NCBI RefSeq assembly: GCF_027744825.2 | Contig: NC_071340.1 | Span: forward strand, 10,614,001-10,678,000 | Direction of reading: 5' to 3' | Source of the DNA: Synchiropus splendidus | Taxonomy: Eukaryota > Chordata > Actinopteri > Syngnathiformes > Callionymidae | Length of the DNA: 64,000 nucleotides | Translations under genes and position numbers: made by a program | Shown here: positions 39,486 to 54,200 of the stretch, one piece after another | How positions within the stretch are numbered: the first letter of the stretch is position 1 | Layout of the letters: each line of letters begins with the position of its first letter | Notes under the pieces: generated by a model | What the model saw: only the letters and a program-made list of their open reading frames with translations | What the model was told of the DNA's origin: nothing | The model's database searches: none

Positions 39486-41679
39486 TTCTCTCCCTCTACT
39501 GAGATTTCCACTTGTTGTCAATAGTGAAGTCTGATACACGAGGTCTCTCACCTTCAGTGGAGGGGAAACCACCTCAGCAGAGACAAACCCTGATAAAAAC
39601 CTTGGAGATACACCTGTAAACAGACAACCACCAACAATGTTCCTTTAAATATATTAATCTCAACATGCCAAAATGAACTACACCATGAACTGGATATTTA
39701 ACACCGCAAATGTTCTGCAATAGTTCTCTGGTCACATTTTCAGGACAAGGTCAGTTGTGAGACAGGAAAGCGTTTGTCAGATCAGTTGAGGATATCACAC
39801 ATTCGCTATTAGCAGGTCGGAAGTACGGAACTGGAGCGTGACAGACGGATGTTTAGTCTTACTTAATCTGTGTTGACTGGAAACATGGCTGCTTGCATTT
39901 TCATCAGCTTTGCCTTCATATAAAAGAGCAAAAAAATACAGTCCCCATTTACAGCTCATAAATAGTGTTATGAAATAAAAATAGTCTTAAAGTGAACAAC
40001 GCTAAGTTTAAGCTTTGAACCATTACGCATCCCCTCATTCCATGTTCTCATTAGACAGCCATTCGGGATCTACTTCGTCGCAACACTACATTTTTTGTTA
40101 ATTCCTTTCATCCCCTGGGGCCTTGAATCATAGCAGAACTTTTGTGCTACATTGCGGTCAACCACTGTATCGCACTTTGTAGTCTTCTATTCATACTTCA
40201 CACCGCGGTTAGCGGGGTGTGGGAGTCCCTTTCTGAATGCAATTTGCTGAGGTGAAAGCGGGTTCAGCTTGGGAAAATTTACATACATGTCCTTTGAATA
40301 CAGAAAAAATATGTGGAATGCAAATGTGGATGTGAAAAGCAAAGGAAACTTTAAGAATGATGATGGGGTGCACAAGCATCACTGGATACCTTCAAACCAA
40401 CCATGTGCGCTTTCACGTTTTCTTAGGAAGATAGAGGACTTTTATTAGTCGACTCTTGAGTGACGGTACATTACTGTATTTTTCAACACCAAGACGTGTC
40501 AAAGGCTCATTACAAAAGCACATAAAAAAACGGTTCCTTCTTACAAACAAGCACACATTATCCAATGCCACTGAATAACAACACCATTGAACCGTTGAAG
40601 AAGAAAGCCGACTTAAGTCTCCGAACAATCTGGGATCAGAACAGAACCGACCCAAACTCAAATGCAAACTCCCTTTGACCTGCTTGTGCCTTAAATGCAT
40701 GCGGACGTTTGTGTGAGAGACTTTTGTATGGTGATGCATTATGCAGGAATGTTTTTGTTCAAATCCCAATTCCCACTAAGTCACACCAAAAACTGTCTGA
40801 AGAACGTTTGAAGATGTGTGACACATGTCCACAGACACTTGCGCACATTGAGGGAAACACTGGTTTTCTTCTTTCCCACTCCCTCACTGCAATTAAAGCT
40901 TAGCTCAACAGGCTGCGGGGGAAAAAAAAGCAAAATTTCAAAAGCCTCCACAAACAAGTCGCATCGTAGAGTAAAGAGACTGGAGCTTGGTTCAGAATGA
41001 AAATCAGTGACATTGACATTCCACTCCGGGATTGGCGATGGAAAATTTGGGCGAGGTTGGAGCGCCAGCTCTGAATTCTAAACAGTTAGCGTTCAACTTA
41101 TCAAAGGAGGCGGTGAAAGAGATAATGGCACATGCAGGCACTTAATGCTCGTCTCTTTGTGTAGCACAACCACTGAAAATGGACAAACACGCCAGATTTA
41201 TTTTCAGTCATTGGAAGTGGAAAAGCCATATTCATATGTGAGCCTTTTCCTATTGTTGGACTGACTCTGATCGTCTCTTTCATTTCCCAACAACGTTCCT
41301 TCCTGCTGCAACAAAAGTAATTACCGCAGACCTGTACCTGGCCCCCCGGGGTGGGGGGCACGCAACGGTGCGAGCGCTGGCAGAGCAACACCTTCCAATA
41401 TCCAACATCTCAGCCATTGTGTCCAATGAGAAGAAGGCTGTGCTAATGAGAATGTGATTTAGCCTGTTAGTGAAAAAAGCAATAATTGGATAGAAGCCAG
41501 AAGACATTTATCCACTACGGTTTAATGTGGGCGCGTGAGTGCGACCTGTGACCTGAGGGGATAGTTTTCAAATGGGATGCCTGATTGCGCCGCCCCTCTA
41601 ACTGCTTTTTAAATGAAATTACTGTTCATTAGACACACTTATGGACACGCTGAATCTCATATGACCCCCTGTTCCGACA

Positions 41680-41683
<4 letters not shown>

Positions 41684-41713
<30 letters not shown>
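41684..41713. repeat. (CA)15 microsatellite
   Basis: Perfect CA run of about 30 bp. Confidence 0.97.
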
Positions 41714-41716
<3 letters not shown>

Positions 41717-44700
41717 CCACTAACAAATACTCACGCCCAGACATACATTTCAACAAGAGATACAGTAGCAGATCAAAGCAGAATCCGCTTTCACAAAGAG
41801 GTTAAACTGCATCTCCGGAGATAATGCCTTCAACTGTTTTCCATTTTTATTTCCATGAGGCATTTCTCAGTAAACTGGAGCAAGTTCTCATCATATCAGA
41901 TAGTGATTGGGCGCAGACTAATTTGTTTCAGGCCTTTGGGAATTGTTGAGGCGCTACACAGGAAAGCTGTGTTTTGAGAAGCACGCTGTCATTGCCAGCA
42001 CGTTGCTTTCTAGAAAGGAAAAAAAAAAAAGATCAGAGTTTTTACTCTATTACTGGAGAGAGAATAAAAGGTGAGGGTCTTGTGCTTAAATGAAGTTAGT
42101 GATTTAAAGACAATGCTCTGGTTGGGAATAGACTCATTTCACCTGCTGACACATCGCAGCTTCGGCTTGAGTCCAAAGTCAAATTAATAACCACAACATC
42201 ATTTCGGAGAAACATTTCTTTTATTCCTGGTTCAGTACGTATAGGTCACACTGATATACTTTCACTGCGTTTGTCGCTCCTAAGCATCATCAAGTGCGTC
42301 CAGTGTAGACACATAAAGGCGTTTCAATTGGATCAAATGTTTCCCCTCCTGCAATGTTTAAACTGAATGGCTGGGTTTTGTTGCCTTACTTGAGCTGTTA
42401 CGCGGTTTATGCAGTACTTCATGCGTACTATATATAAGTGACATCAATTATGTTTTAAAACAGGAATCTTGCGGAGCCTCACTCCATGGCTCGGCCCTTA
42501 CCCTTGACATTTTTTTGGGAAGTGTTGGACAGTCCGGCAAAGTGACGTCTATGACAGGAGTGGTGATTTTTGCTCAGGTCAGTAGGTATCTGACTCGGGT
42601 ATTTCACTGACATAAAAACACAAAGACACAAAACTGCCCCAAACGCCACACAGAATCGGCACCTGTGCTCGATGGCATTTTGAAATGACACCTACGGTAG
42701 GAGGAGGGCAAACATCACCCAACTGAAACCTTAGGCATCAACATTTATCAACGTGGAAGGCTCATGTCTCCACCAGTATGTTACTTCTAATGTGTTGCTT
42801 TACAAGACTGCTCACACTTCTTATTTTGCAGCCAGTATTCTTTTAGGACCCTTCTGGATTTCATTTTTTTTTCAGCTCTTGTCGTGATCTGCCACCGTCT
42901 CACTATTAAAAGTACCCTACAGTGTGCGAATAAATGCTTTATTAGGTCTTTAAACTGAATTGGGAGCAGAAATGTGCAATTGTATTAATCACTCAGAGGA
43001 ATTTGACTCATAATCCTAAATTTGAATCAAACTGGGCCGGCGGTATCTGACAACCAAAGATGAGTTTTATGCATGAAGCAGTTGCGCACGTGGCTGTTCT
43101 TGGCTGGCTTTGGCACAAGCTTGAAAAACAAGGTTTAAAAAAAGCATTGGTCCACCTCCAAAAGGGGCCAACTTCAATGTTGGGAGTTTTATTGAGCCGC
43201 TCCTGTGGCAGAAATACCCATCCATCCTCAGATAGTTGATGGAGCGTTCCCTGCATGCCTCATTGAGCCGAGTCAGTGTGGCATTGCGGAAAATACACCA
43301 TACGGGAGGAAATAAATAAACAAATATCCCAAGTGCCCGCGCTCATTTTTGGCTCTTTGTCGAACTACAGCCAGGAAATGTTTCCATCCCCACATCATCA
43401 ATTCTCATGAGAGCAGCCGCGTAGCTATTGGGCCACATGTTGCTTTCAAACACAGCTGTAAATCACAGGTTGACAAGAGATACAATGATAATGATGATGC
43501 CATTGTAGGAGATTCTAAAGGCTGACAAAACCTCACAAACTCTGCCTTATTGCAGACAGCCTTTCAGGTTCTCAACCAAGTCGAACTTGACAGTAACTAG
43601 GGTCATATTATTACACCTGCAATCCACAACAAGACAGCAGCTGTGTGAAAAGTGTGTTCTCCATCAATATTTATTGACACTTCTCATTACAGGGAGTATG
43701 CTATTCAGACGCTTCAAGGAAAGCAATATAAAAATGAGATCGGAAAAGCAAACAAAACAGATCTTTCACCTTTCTTAAAAAACACACTTCACACACTTAA
43801 ATGTATTAAGTAAGTCCAATTTTTTTGTGTAATTTAAATAGAAAATGGTGGTGTGACGGTGACAACAACTTCTCATGGGGCACAATAAGTAGCAGCGAAT
43901 GAGCTAAAATAAAAATTAAAATGTCTTTCACGAACTCGGATGTGTCCCAATGTGTGACCACAATCGCCGTCTGACTTCATCTTTGCATTTTTATGTTGAG
44001 CCACACACCTGAACATACACCTCAAACAATGGCTGGTTTATTTGCCTTGCCCTCTGGCGCACTCACACTACCTGTCAGGTAACAGTCTCTTGACAAATCA
44101 ACAGTATCCAAATACAAACTCGGAGACCAGCTGTTTGCCACACAGGCACTTTGGTACACAGCAAGACAGGTAAATAGAGATTTATGACCCTCATATGTAT
44201 CGGAGGAACCTACCACATGCTACTTCATCCCTTCTCAGGGTTTAAAAAAAAAAAAAAAAAACAAGCTGAGAGAAAGAGTCATACCTATGTTTCTTCCAAG
44301 CCTGGCCCAGCTGCATGCTTTAACAAATGACCCTGCATGTGAGTACAAGCTGCAACCAACATCCCAAACTTGCCTGGGGCTGGTTTAAAGTCACCACGCT
44401 GAGAAGAAAGATGCAACATAATGATTGGCATGAGGGTGTTTACGGTAAACAGGAATCAGAGCTGGCAGGCTATTACTCAGGAATGCACTCTTCTCTCATC
44501 TTCATTCCTCTTCGGCGGAGTAGGTGCTTAAAACACCAGCAGCAGCAGCTTCCCAAATTTAACATGGGACGTGTGAATTATCCGCAGCACCTACATCTGC
44601 GCTGACCACAACAATGTGTGTGGCAGTGTTGGGTGAACAGTGGGGCATGAGTGTTTATTAGGCTGCCGTGCTGTGAGGAGGAGTAATTGGAGGGGAAAAC

Positions 44701-45075
44701 AAGAAGTCTGGAGAACATTTAGTTCCTCTGCAAAGAGGAATCTTTAGCGGAGTGACACTATACTACACTATACTTTTTTTCCCCGGAAATGAATGCAATG
44801 GTTCTCTAGCCACAAACCTTTTGAAAGAATTGTAAATTCAGTGTTAAGGGGTCTCGCGCTTTCACTCGCTGCTGCCACCCACTGTCCAATTACGCTTATT
44901 GCGATCAATCCATTTTAGAAGGTAACAAATTGTAGGGCAGAAATATTGGGCATGACAAAATGGTGGGGCATTTTATTGGTGGAGATCGGTGCTTTATTTT
45001 ATTGCACCTAAAATACGGTGAAAAACCAGTCTCCGATCCTGAGCTAGTCTCTCAAGTACAGTCAATCATTTAAAG

Positions 45076-45301
45076 CAGGTTGCCAAACTGATGCTGCAGT
45101 GGGTACTGTGGGTTTATGCTCCAACCCTGGAAGCACATATAGGTTATCCAACCAGGTGTCAGCTGAAACAGACAGCCCCAGACTGACAATGATCTGTTTA
45201 CAGCCTTCAGACACCTGACTGGTGAGAAGGTCTCCTCTTGATCCAATGGAACCAAAACCTGCACCCACTGCAGCCCTTTGAGGACCAGTTCGACACCCTT
45301 G
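45076..45301. mobile_element. hAT-type MITE with target-site duplication
   Basis: The left end 'caggttgccaaactgatgct' continuing 'gcagtgggtactgtgggttt' and the reverse complement of the right end ('gcagtgggtgcaggttttgg' preceded by 'ggtgtcgaactggtcct') match over about 50 bp. The flanking octamers are atttaaag (45068-45075) and atgtaaag (45302-45309), 7 of 8 identical, which is the 8-bp target duplication expected for hAT elements. Phrases such as 'aaccaggtgtcagctgaaac' also recur in fish MITEs. No coding capacity. Confidence 0.8.
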
Positions 45302-48300
45302 ATGTAAAGCAAGAAATATTGGGAACTCACAGTCACTTTGGTTTTCAAATAAGCAAGCAATTCAAATATAACACCATGCTGGGGGGAAATTTATCATTGC
45401 TTCCGAGAGTCGATATTTGGCTTATATTCACTGTCCCATGTCGATGCATCGCTTCGTCGACACAGCGATTCATTTTGGGGATGAATTGTTCACATCCATT
45501 ATGGAAAAATGGCATGGATTCCATCACTTTTCGAGCCAAAAAAACAACGACAACGTTGCACATTTCAATTTGGAAGCCTTGTTGATTGTCATTTATCGTC
45601 TCAAACAATGGTTTCATTCATCCATTTAATTGAAAATAAACAAGGGAGATGCTGGCCACCGCTGACAGTCGCCCACCAGAGCTCCATCTGTGAAGTCACT
45701 TGTTGCCCTCACCGTCTGTCTGCCTGGGTGATAATTATCTTGAGGGTGGCACCAGCAAAACTTGGAGATATAATCAGATTAATCTCTCCCACTTTGATCT
45801 CACTCTGTCTCTTCCTGTCGCTTCCACACAAATTGCGCTCCCAACGTTTGACATGTCGAACAACGTGCAGAGCTGTCATTGATATAAAGTGTTATTTATC
45901 GTGAGCTGGATTTGGCCGTGTAATTTCGGATTCTTCTGAAAACCGTAATCTGCGTATAAAAACTACTGTTTACTCCAGAGCCTGTAATCCATTGTGCTCC
46001 CGACACTATTCCCTCGTGCATGACGTGTTGAATACTAAACCACACAAAGCGATTATGCATAAGCTTACTCATATACACAGATGGGTTTCCTCTGATCTGG
46101 TGTCCCACATGAGTTGCTTCACTCACACTTTGTGTTGGAGAAACGGCTGCTGTAACACAAAGTGGAACTCAACACGTGTGGAAGTACACACAGAGAATGT
46201 AAACTCCAGCATATGCCACTGAGAGAAGGCTGCAGACAGGCGGAGCAATTTATTTTCATCTTCCTTGCTCACTAGAAGCGATTGCTTACTTTTCATCTCC
46301 TTCGCCTCTGAACTACATGAGGAACTGAGCGATATTTGATATAAAGGATGGTGTAAAAGCATAGTCTTGACACCAGTTTGATTTAACGATATATTGGTAA
46401 TTCATATCTCGTACAACTCTGCTGCTGATATTCCCAAAGCCATGTGCACTTGTCTCTATAGATCTGCTCTTCTACATTCCTTTGCAGCTTCAGTCTACTC
46501 ATCAACCCGAGACAAGCCTAACTCCTTTCTCATAGGGAGTGTTCTAATCCTAGTTTCGGGTCAACCCTCTTGCATTATATAACAGTGTCATACTCTCTCA
46601 CCTCAGGTGTTACGTCTCCGACAGCCCAGGTGGTCTATACGTGATAAATCATGCTCCCTTTCTATTAAATCGACATGTTGCACGGAAGTAAAGTTGGTGC
46701 TGGTTGCTAGGAGACTTTGTGTCTACGCGCCAAGCAGCTATTCACAAGCATTTATTTACCTCCCTCCCTCCTGTTTTTCTTCCTTATTCTTTCTCACTCT
46801 GATCTCACTGTGATTCGGGTTTCAGATGTTGTTTATCTCACAAAGACCAGTGGAAAAATAGAGAAAGGAAATAACAGAAGGATATGTAAAAAGATTAATA
46901 CTGAGCTTCCTTGCATTCACAAAAGAAAAATAAATGGGTCCCATTTGTATGCCAGCACGTATTTTCTTCCTATTTAGCCGTTACTTTCCCTTTCCAGCTA
47001 TTCCCGTGCAATATTAGCGTTTATTTGTTCTGCCAGGTTTAAATCCTCAGCCTCCCCTCCAGCCGTCTACAGCGCCTCCTCCTTGTATATTTTCTGTCTG
47101 ACAGAAGCACCAGGGGCTGTAAAGGGGAGGAGGAGCGGCCATTCGGTTCGCACCTTCAGCCTGGAGGAAGGATGAGTGAGGAAGAGGAGGATGTGCGCTT
47201 GATCCAAGATGATCTCAGTGGCATGCTTCCTCCCATGTACTGTTCCGTTCTGTCCGTCCCCTGCAAGTTCCTAATGGTTTCCTAATGACAGCTTGCAGGC
47301 ATCACACACCCGCACATTTATCATAATCTAGACAGAGAATGTGTGTGTGGACGGTTTCTGGGAAACAACAGTAAAACCAGGTGCACCTAACTTTCACGTA
47401 GTCGCCATCAGATTTGCTGATCTGTGAAATCAGTAGTGGCTTCCCACAAGTCCTGAGGAGAGAGCCTTTTTGCTTTTTGTTGTTGTCACCAAAGGCTCCA
47501 TTTTCAACAGGATATATTTAGATTCTTGTCCAAACAATGTCCTTTTTATTACTTCTAAAGGTCATCCGCTGGCTTTCAGCATGGATAGATGACATAATGT
47601 GGATGGGTGTGAACTGAGGATGGTCAAGATAAGTCAAGGGGGAGGAGGGTAACTTGCAACTCTGGGTGGGAAATGCTGGAAGACGAAGATGCGAAAGGTG
47701 TTTGAAAGAAGCTGCTTCTTGTTGCTCAAGGATGCCTGTCAAAAACAGGTGGGGTGGGGTGATAAAACTACCATCCACAAGAGGAGCACAATAACTATCT
47801 CACTTTCATAAAGCATTAGCGACATTCCTCTGGATAGAAATACGGCAGCTGTCTTTTTATTCTCGTGCACCTCTCAGCCAGCTCTGATGTCTCAGCATGT
47901 AATTAAAAATGATGCGTCGCCAGTTGAAAAACTGATGACCTCCAGTTCTCAGCCTGACAAACGTTGACCACCATTTGTTTCACTTATCAGTTCTCTCAGT
48001 ATTAATCCACTCCAACCCCCCCAAAGGTTTGGGAACCACTAGTGAAGCTGAACAATGCCGGAACATGATCACAGTGTTGACAGCGCCGCAAGTTCTTCCA
48101 TTTAGGTCCAATTTTGTGTCACAGGCAGAAGAAGTAAGAGTAAGGGACAAACAGGGGGATTGAGATCGAGAGCGAGATGTGGAAAAGGTAAGAAGAATCT
48201 GGGAACTGCACAGTGAGAGAAGCTTGTGGAATTTATAGAGGGTGAGAGAGAGAGAAAGAGGAAGGCAGACAATGAAGGAAAATAGAGCAGCTGGCAGACA

Positions 48301-48674
48301 GTGACAATGCAAATATACTTCAAAGCCTCTCTCATAAAGGTGGGATCAGATTGTGTGTGCTGCAGGGAGATGGGAGTTGTCGGAGGTGAATGAGAAACTT
48401 AACCTGCATCTTCCCAACAGGTGAAGACTGCTGCTTGGACAAAACGCATGTGTAAGAGGAAATCTGTGAACTCAGCCATTCATGTGCACGTAGGACACAA
48501 AAAGCACGTGGAGTCTTTAGAGCTATAATTGTACCACGCAAGAAAGTGTTTCACAGACATTTACATAAACAACAGACGAGAAACCGGCTGAAGGAAACCA
48601 AAAAGTAACGTCATGTGAGCAGCTGATACAATGTGCTTTGGAGTAGTAAACAGGAAATTATCCATTTAAGTCAG

Positions 48675-48950
48675 GGGTGGCGAACCAAGCCACACCAGGG
48701 GTTGAAAAAAAAGACTTTTTTTTGCTTTAAATTGAGGCTATTTAATTATATTATTTGCTTAAAAAAGAGTATGTTTATCCCACAAATATAAATAAAAGAC
48801 ACACACCTAAAAACATTAATATGCAACTAGCTTTCCACATCCCATCAAAACTCCTCCATTCCACCTCAATGTTGCAGTTTTTGGAAGAGTTGATTTTGGT
48901 TAAGAATTGGATTTAGTTTCTAGTGGGCCACACAGAATGAGTGCCTGGAT
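48675..48950. mobile_element. Possible hAT relic
   Basis: Begins 'caggggtggcgaaccaagcc' and ends near 'agtgggccacacagaatgag', both reminiscent of hAT ends and their adjoining GGCC phrase. The inverted pairing is weak and the 8-bp flanks do not match. A T/A-rich interior separates them. Confidence 0.3.
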
Positions 48951-51169
48951 TAGATTAAACTACACTAGGGCTGAACCATTTCTCATATTCAGAGCACATA
49001 TGGTCACGTGATCTACAGAGTTGTAGTGTGATAGTTCTACGGTCAAATACGTAGTCCATTTTTCCATGCCTTTTCTGTGGCAATCTCTTGCAGCAACACA
49101 CCGTCTTGGATCCATACAAAACAATGGCCATCATCTGTGACTCAATGTTATGCTGGTGCAATGTGCTTTGCACCTTCATTTCTCAGTTTTCCCACAGAGT
49201 TGTGACACTTATTATTTTAACGTATGATGTAATATTGTCATTTGTGCAAACGCTACAGTACAAATTAAATTTGTATAGACAGTTGACTCGATTTGTAAAT
49301 CAAAAAATAGCAACACCATGGAGTAGAATTATATATTGTTCTGTCCTACACAACAAAAACATAAATCAACAAAAGTATTATTTTATTAGGGAAAGGTTTT
49401 CAAAGAAGAGAAATCTGTAACGCATCAAGCAGCGTTATCAAGCTGGACACACTGATAAGTTGAGCGATTATTTTGTGGTGCCGACTGACTACCATGTCAA
49501 TGCTCTTTCTCGGGTTGTGTCAGCTTCTCACTGCGTCCCCTTCACTTCTAATTCACCTAACAAGGCGGAGATAAGAACAAATAGAGCCGATGGACGAGAT
49601 AATGGAGGTGAGACGCAACCTGTCCTTACTGCATCATGTGCAGCGGGCTCAGATACATACTGACACGGAGAAACACGTTCATGTACCGCCTCGACGCAGA
49701 AGCGGACAGATGGCAACAAGACGTAGATTAGGATGGAGTGGATAATGAATCTGCTCCTGACCCCGTCCACTTATGATCTTCTGTCCATTACCCAAATGGA
49801 CACCACTCTCTCCTATTGATCACTGCCCTGTCTCCTTTCACTTCTTCATTGCGCTTGTCGTTTTTCATCTCCATACCTCTCCACTCATCTGCATCACTCT
49901 GCTGATGGTTTTCGTGGCCATTGATGGGACAATAAATCAGGGACAACGCCTCGAGATTATCACCGACTGAGCACACACTTTGTCGACCCTTAAAACCCAG
50001 AATGTGCCTCATTGTGGATAAAGCAACGAGAAGGTGATCCTCTCGCTTTGGCCCGCCGTCCGTTGAGAATGTTTCTGAAGAGCTACAGGACCGGTAATGG
50101 CACCTCTTTCTTTATGTGAGGTCCTGAGCACACTCAGTGTCCCAGCAGCTGTGAAAATGTCACCTGTGATCGAGGGTGGCTGCAGTTCTTTTATGACATC
50201 ATCAGTGTGGTGCCACAGCAAAGATACGGCACTAAAGCCCCGAGAGTCTCATCAAGATGGTCTCAGTTTAGCAAAAAAGAAAATTTTAAAAACGTATCTC
50301 AAATTTCAAAACGCTGTCAAAATGTGCATATGGCAAGCCAAACTAAAACCAGGGAGAGTGTTGCGGGTGAGGCCCAGGGAGACCGGATCCCGAGACTTGA
50401 TTCTGGTATTTAGACTGTGGCAGAGGTTCTGCTGCCTGTCTGGTATTTGCGCCACTTATAGTGCCAATATAAGCAAACTAGCAAGCGGAGCAGCACTCTC
50501 TCAGCGCATTAGAGGAGGAATCCCACCTTAACCACAAACACTGTGCAAAATATGGACAAATATTGAAGTAGCATATGTGAAAAGACAAAGTCGGGTGTTG
50601 CTAACTGGTCTTTCACTCAAGTCTTTGCATTGTGAAATAATCAGAATCATAAAAGGATTTAGCAAAAACACATCAAGACTTTCTGTGTCCGGTACATTTT
50701 ATGAGTACTGTCAAAACGTGTTTACAAGATTAAAATGTTTATTACAGTAATTTTTACACGCCGCAAGCTTTTTCTTGTGGTCTGAACCCTGCATCTTACA
50801 CAATGACGTTATTTATGGATTTTTACAGAATACACAGTGTGATGCTGCCAAAAATATTGAGCCTCTTCACATCAAACCAATGAAATCACAGGCAGTTTAT
50901 ATACTAAAGCACTCAAAATGCACTGTTTACAACTGCTTGAAAACAGAGAAGAGAAGAAGCAGCTGAGACCGGCTGTGGGGTCGGAACTTCGGACATGCGG
51001 CCTAAAACGGCGCATTTTGAGCGCTTTAATGCCAATTCAAGTTCAGAACATTGCCGACTTTGTTTCATGAGTCAGTCGCGATGTTGGACCCCATTTTCAA
51101 AACTAGTTTAGAAGTGATCCTCTTACATTTTTTAAGTCGGGTGCACCACTGACCTTTCTACGGTGCAGA

Positions 51170-51290
51170 CAGCACCACTGCACCTGCGGCTTATAGCCCA
51201 GTGCAACTATGTACGAAGAAGATCTATTTTCCTTCTTAAACTCAGTGGGTGTGACTCACATTTGGGTGCGCTCTCCAGTCCGGAATTTAC
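51170..51290. mobile_element. Decayed 'tatagtccgg'-type MITE
   Basis: 'ctgcggcttatagcccagtg', 'ttttccttcttaaactcagt' and 'gggtgcgctctccagtccgg' followed by 'aatttac' track a MITE very common in fish (…gcggcttatagtcaggtgcg…cagtgggtgcggctcatagt…gtccggaaattacggta). Diverged and probably truncated at its left end. Confidence 0.6.
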
Positions 51291-54200
51291 ATTTTTTTTA
51301 AATAACATGAGAGATTTTAATTGATTTTATGATAACAACCAACATATTGTTGATGGCACAAAAACCTTGTATTTAGATTCACAATCACACATTCACAATC
51401 TCAATACACATCTGCAATGTCATGAACAATCTGTACACATACAATGAGCTGAATGATGTCTCACTCTCAATAGGCTTGTGTCAAAAATGTGGTCACAACA
51501 AGGCCATGGACCTCCTGTGAATCTGAACATGTGCAGAAAGCGTTTCTTTCCAAAGGCGTTTGACAAATGATGCTGGTTGCTATTCAAGGACGGCACCTTG
51601 TTGTTTACCGAATTCCTCAGTCACTGCTGGTGTAGGTGCTAAAGATCACCATCGTACATCTTTTCAACACAGTGAAATGAACACCGAAGAGTCTGGTGTG
51701 TGTGTGGAAGTGTGAGCAAGAGTTTCCATGTGCATGTGTCACCTTTCACTGGGAACGCCTGGGAACGGGATTGGAGATTTACAGGAGCGGCTTCTGAAGC
51801 AGCCTTGATGAGGAGAGTTAAAGACGCTTGAAAGGGAACACAAGATGGAGCATGAGCGAGCACAGGAGAGGAGGAGTAAAAAAGAGCACCATGTGGATAG
51901 TGGTAAATGATAGGGTACAACTAAATGAGGGTATGTAATTTGGGGTGTTTAGTAATTACACTGGTTTGACAGAGCCATGTCAAACTGTGCCTTTCTTGAT
52001 CCCCGAGTTCTCGACTGGCTTCTTTTCTGCCAGCATCCTCATGTTTTCCACATTTAGCTCTTCTCACTCTCTCTCAGGCCCTCATTCCCTTCCATTTTCT
52101 GTGGCTTTAAATGCTCCACTGCTGTCTGTTAGCATCAGTCAGAAAGTTATACCAGCTGTGGGCACTGACTCCCCCATTCCCAATAAGCCCAAAAATATAG
52201 AGGGAAATATACTGTAGTATTATTACATGCACTACTCACCAGCAATGTCAATGAATTTCATTTACACACAGCACATGCATGTGATTTTGCGGTGATTTAT
52301 ATCACCCCAAAGGCTTATTATTCCGCAGTGTGAATGAGGTATGTGTTTTCTTCCAAAAGAAAACCAGTGTTTATGTGTTTATATCGCACACGGATTAAGC
52401 AGTAACCGTATAAAAGTACAAAGCCATGGGGAAATCTGTCGCTTGGTGAAGAGACGCTGTTTTTCTCACAAAAAAAGACAATGACATGCTGAGTTGATAA
52501 AATCCACATTAGTAGTGCAGGAAACCAGCAATAAAAGCTAACACATGGAAACAGTCAGGCTCCTGTGATTTCGCTGTAGCATGTGGGTTTTTCCATGGAC
52601 GTGAATGAAGATATGGCAACGATGAAAGACAACGTTTAAATGAGCACTGAATGTAGTCCTGAGTTGCAGTAAGAGAAGAGTGTAAAATTGCTTACTCAAA
52701 GGGATTCTAAACGCCCTGAAGATGTGTGTTAAATAGACGGTTTTAAAACCAAATCTGACTCCCACTGATGATTTTACAGCTACGACCAAAAACATGTACA
52801 CTCAACCAAACAAACACTAGTGTTCGCAAACAATAACAAAGGCAATACGCTGCTTCCCAGTTCTGTCTGACTGCCCCGAACCTCCGACAGTGTTTGAACC
52901 CTGACCTTGTCACATTCGAATGGGCCAGAGGGGGGTGGAGAGATTCTTGGGTTGCGATTTTACATGGAGAAGGTCGCACAGGGCTTGGTGCTCAGACAAA
53001 GGCCACGGCTGTGCCTGGTGTCTGTGGGTCAGGACGGGTCAAGGGTCACACTCTTCGCCTCATCCCCTTTCTGTTTCTTGCCTTCTTCTCATCCTCTATT
53101 CTATCCATCCCTCTTTGCAGAGAAGAGGAAGATTCAAGAGGAACAATGGCCCTCTTCTGCCCCCACTATCATCACCACAGCGGGATGCATACAGATCAGG
53201 GGCCAAGGCGAGCTGCGGGGTCCCCTCTTACTACTTCCCCCTCTCTCTTTCTCTGTGCATAATCAATAAGCTCACAGCCTCCTTTGATTCCCACGTTCAC
53301 TCTGCACTGTTATAAATTATGACCTTTTGTACCTATTGTTTCACCACCTTATATATGTAACATTACATGAACTTGGCATCTTCCGATCCAGCTTCATTTG
53401 ATCTGCTCCTATATTCAATGGCTCTTTATCCCTCTCATTTCTTTGTGTCTACCCAGTAGGCCTCACAGGCCTCTCTCCAGCTGGCACTACAAGCTGACCT
53501 TTGCCACGACAAAAGAGCTAGACTGCTTCAGGTCTCTGGCCTTACATGCACACGTTCACACAAAAGATGCCCAGACAAATGCAAAGAAGAATGCCAGCAG
53601 GAGGAAAACAGGCCACGGAAGAATACAAAATGACAGACATGTTCTGCCTTCGGATGAAGGTTAAAGACTACCCTGATCTTCTCTTAGTGCTTGTCTGACC
53701 CCTCCACTCCTTCTAGTTGCACCTAAGCAAGAGGCCACTTGTTCAGGAAAGTGGCAGCCAATGTATGTCTAAATGTGATTAATTTGCAGCATTCACTGGG
53801 AATGTTCTCCGCGTACAATAGAAGTGGACTGTCTAGGAGTCCATTAAAAAGTCGTGCAAGCCAGAGAGGCCCTATCCCGGGCACTTGGCAACGACCAGGG
53901 GGTCACGCACAGCAGTCCAGAACTTTCTTAGTGGCTGTGTGGTTTCCCTCGCGCCAAAAATGACTAACCCACACCACAGATTGCACAAGAATAACAATGT
54001 CGGAAAACATAGTTTGGCGTGTTGTAACAGGTGAAATTGAAGATGATTGGTTGTGCTATTTTGGGTGAAGGAGGCGGAATTTCATATGTAATTGAGGTGG
54101 TTTTTGTGTTCAAATTTTGACAATTTAAAGAAAGCATAAGCTTCAAAATGTGTCTAATTGACTTCAGTGTTGACATGACTACCTTTAATCTTAGTATTAA

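Noticed and set aside
41339..41361. GC-rich palindrome 'ggccccccggggtggggggc'.
   Set aside because: A stable small hairpin, but isolated, with no terminator, repeat or element context, and it lacks four separate G runs.
50097..50531. 144-codon open frame, plus strand.
   Set aside because: No recognisable motif or conserved family, no splice context; judged a chance frame.
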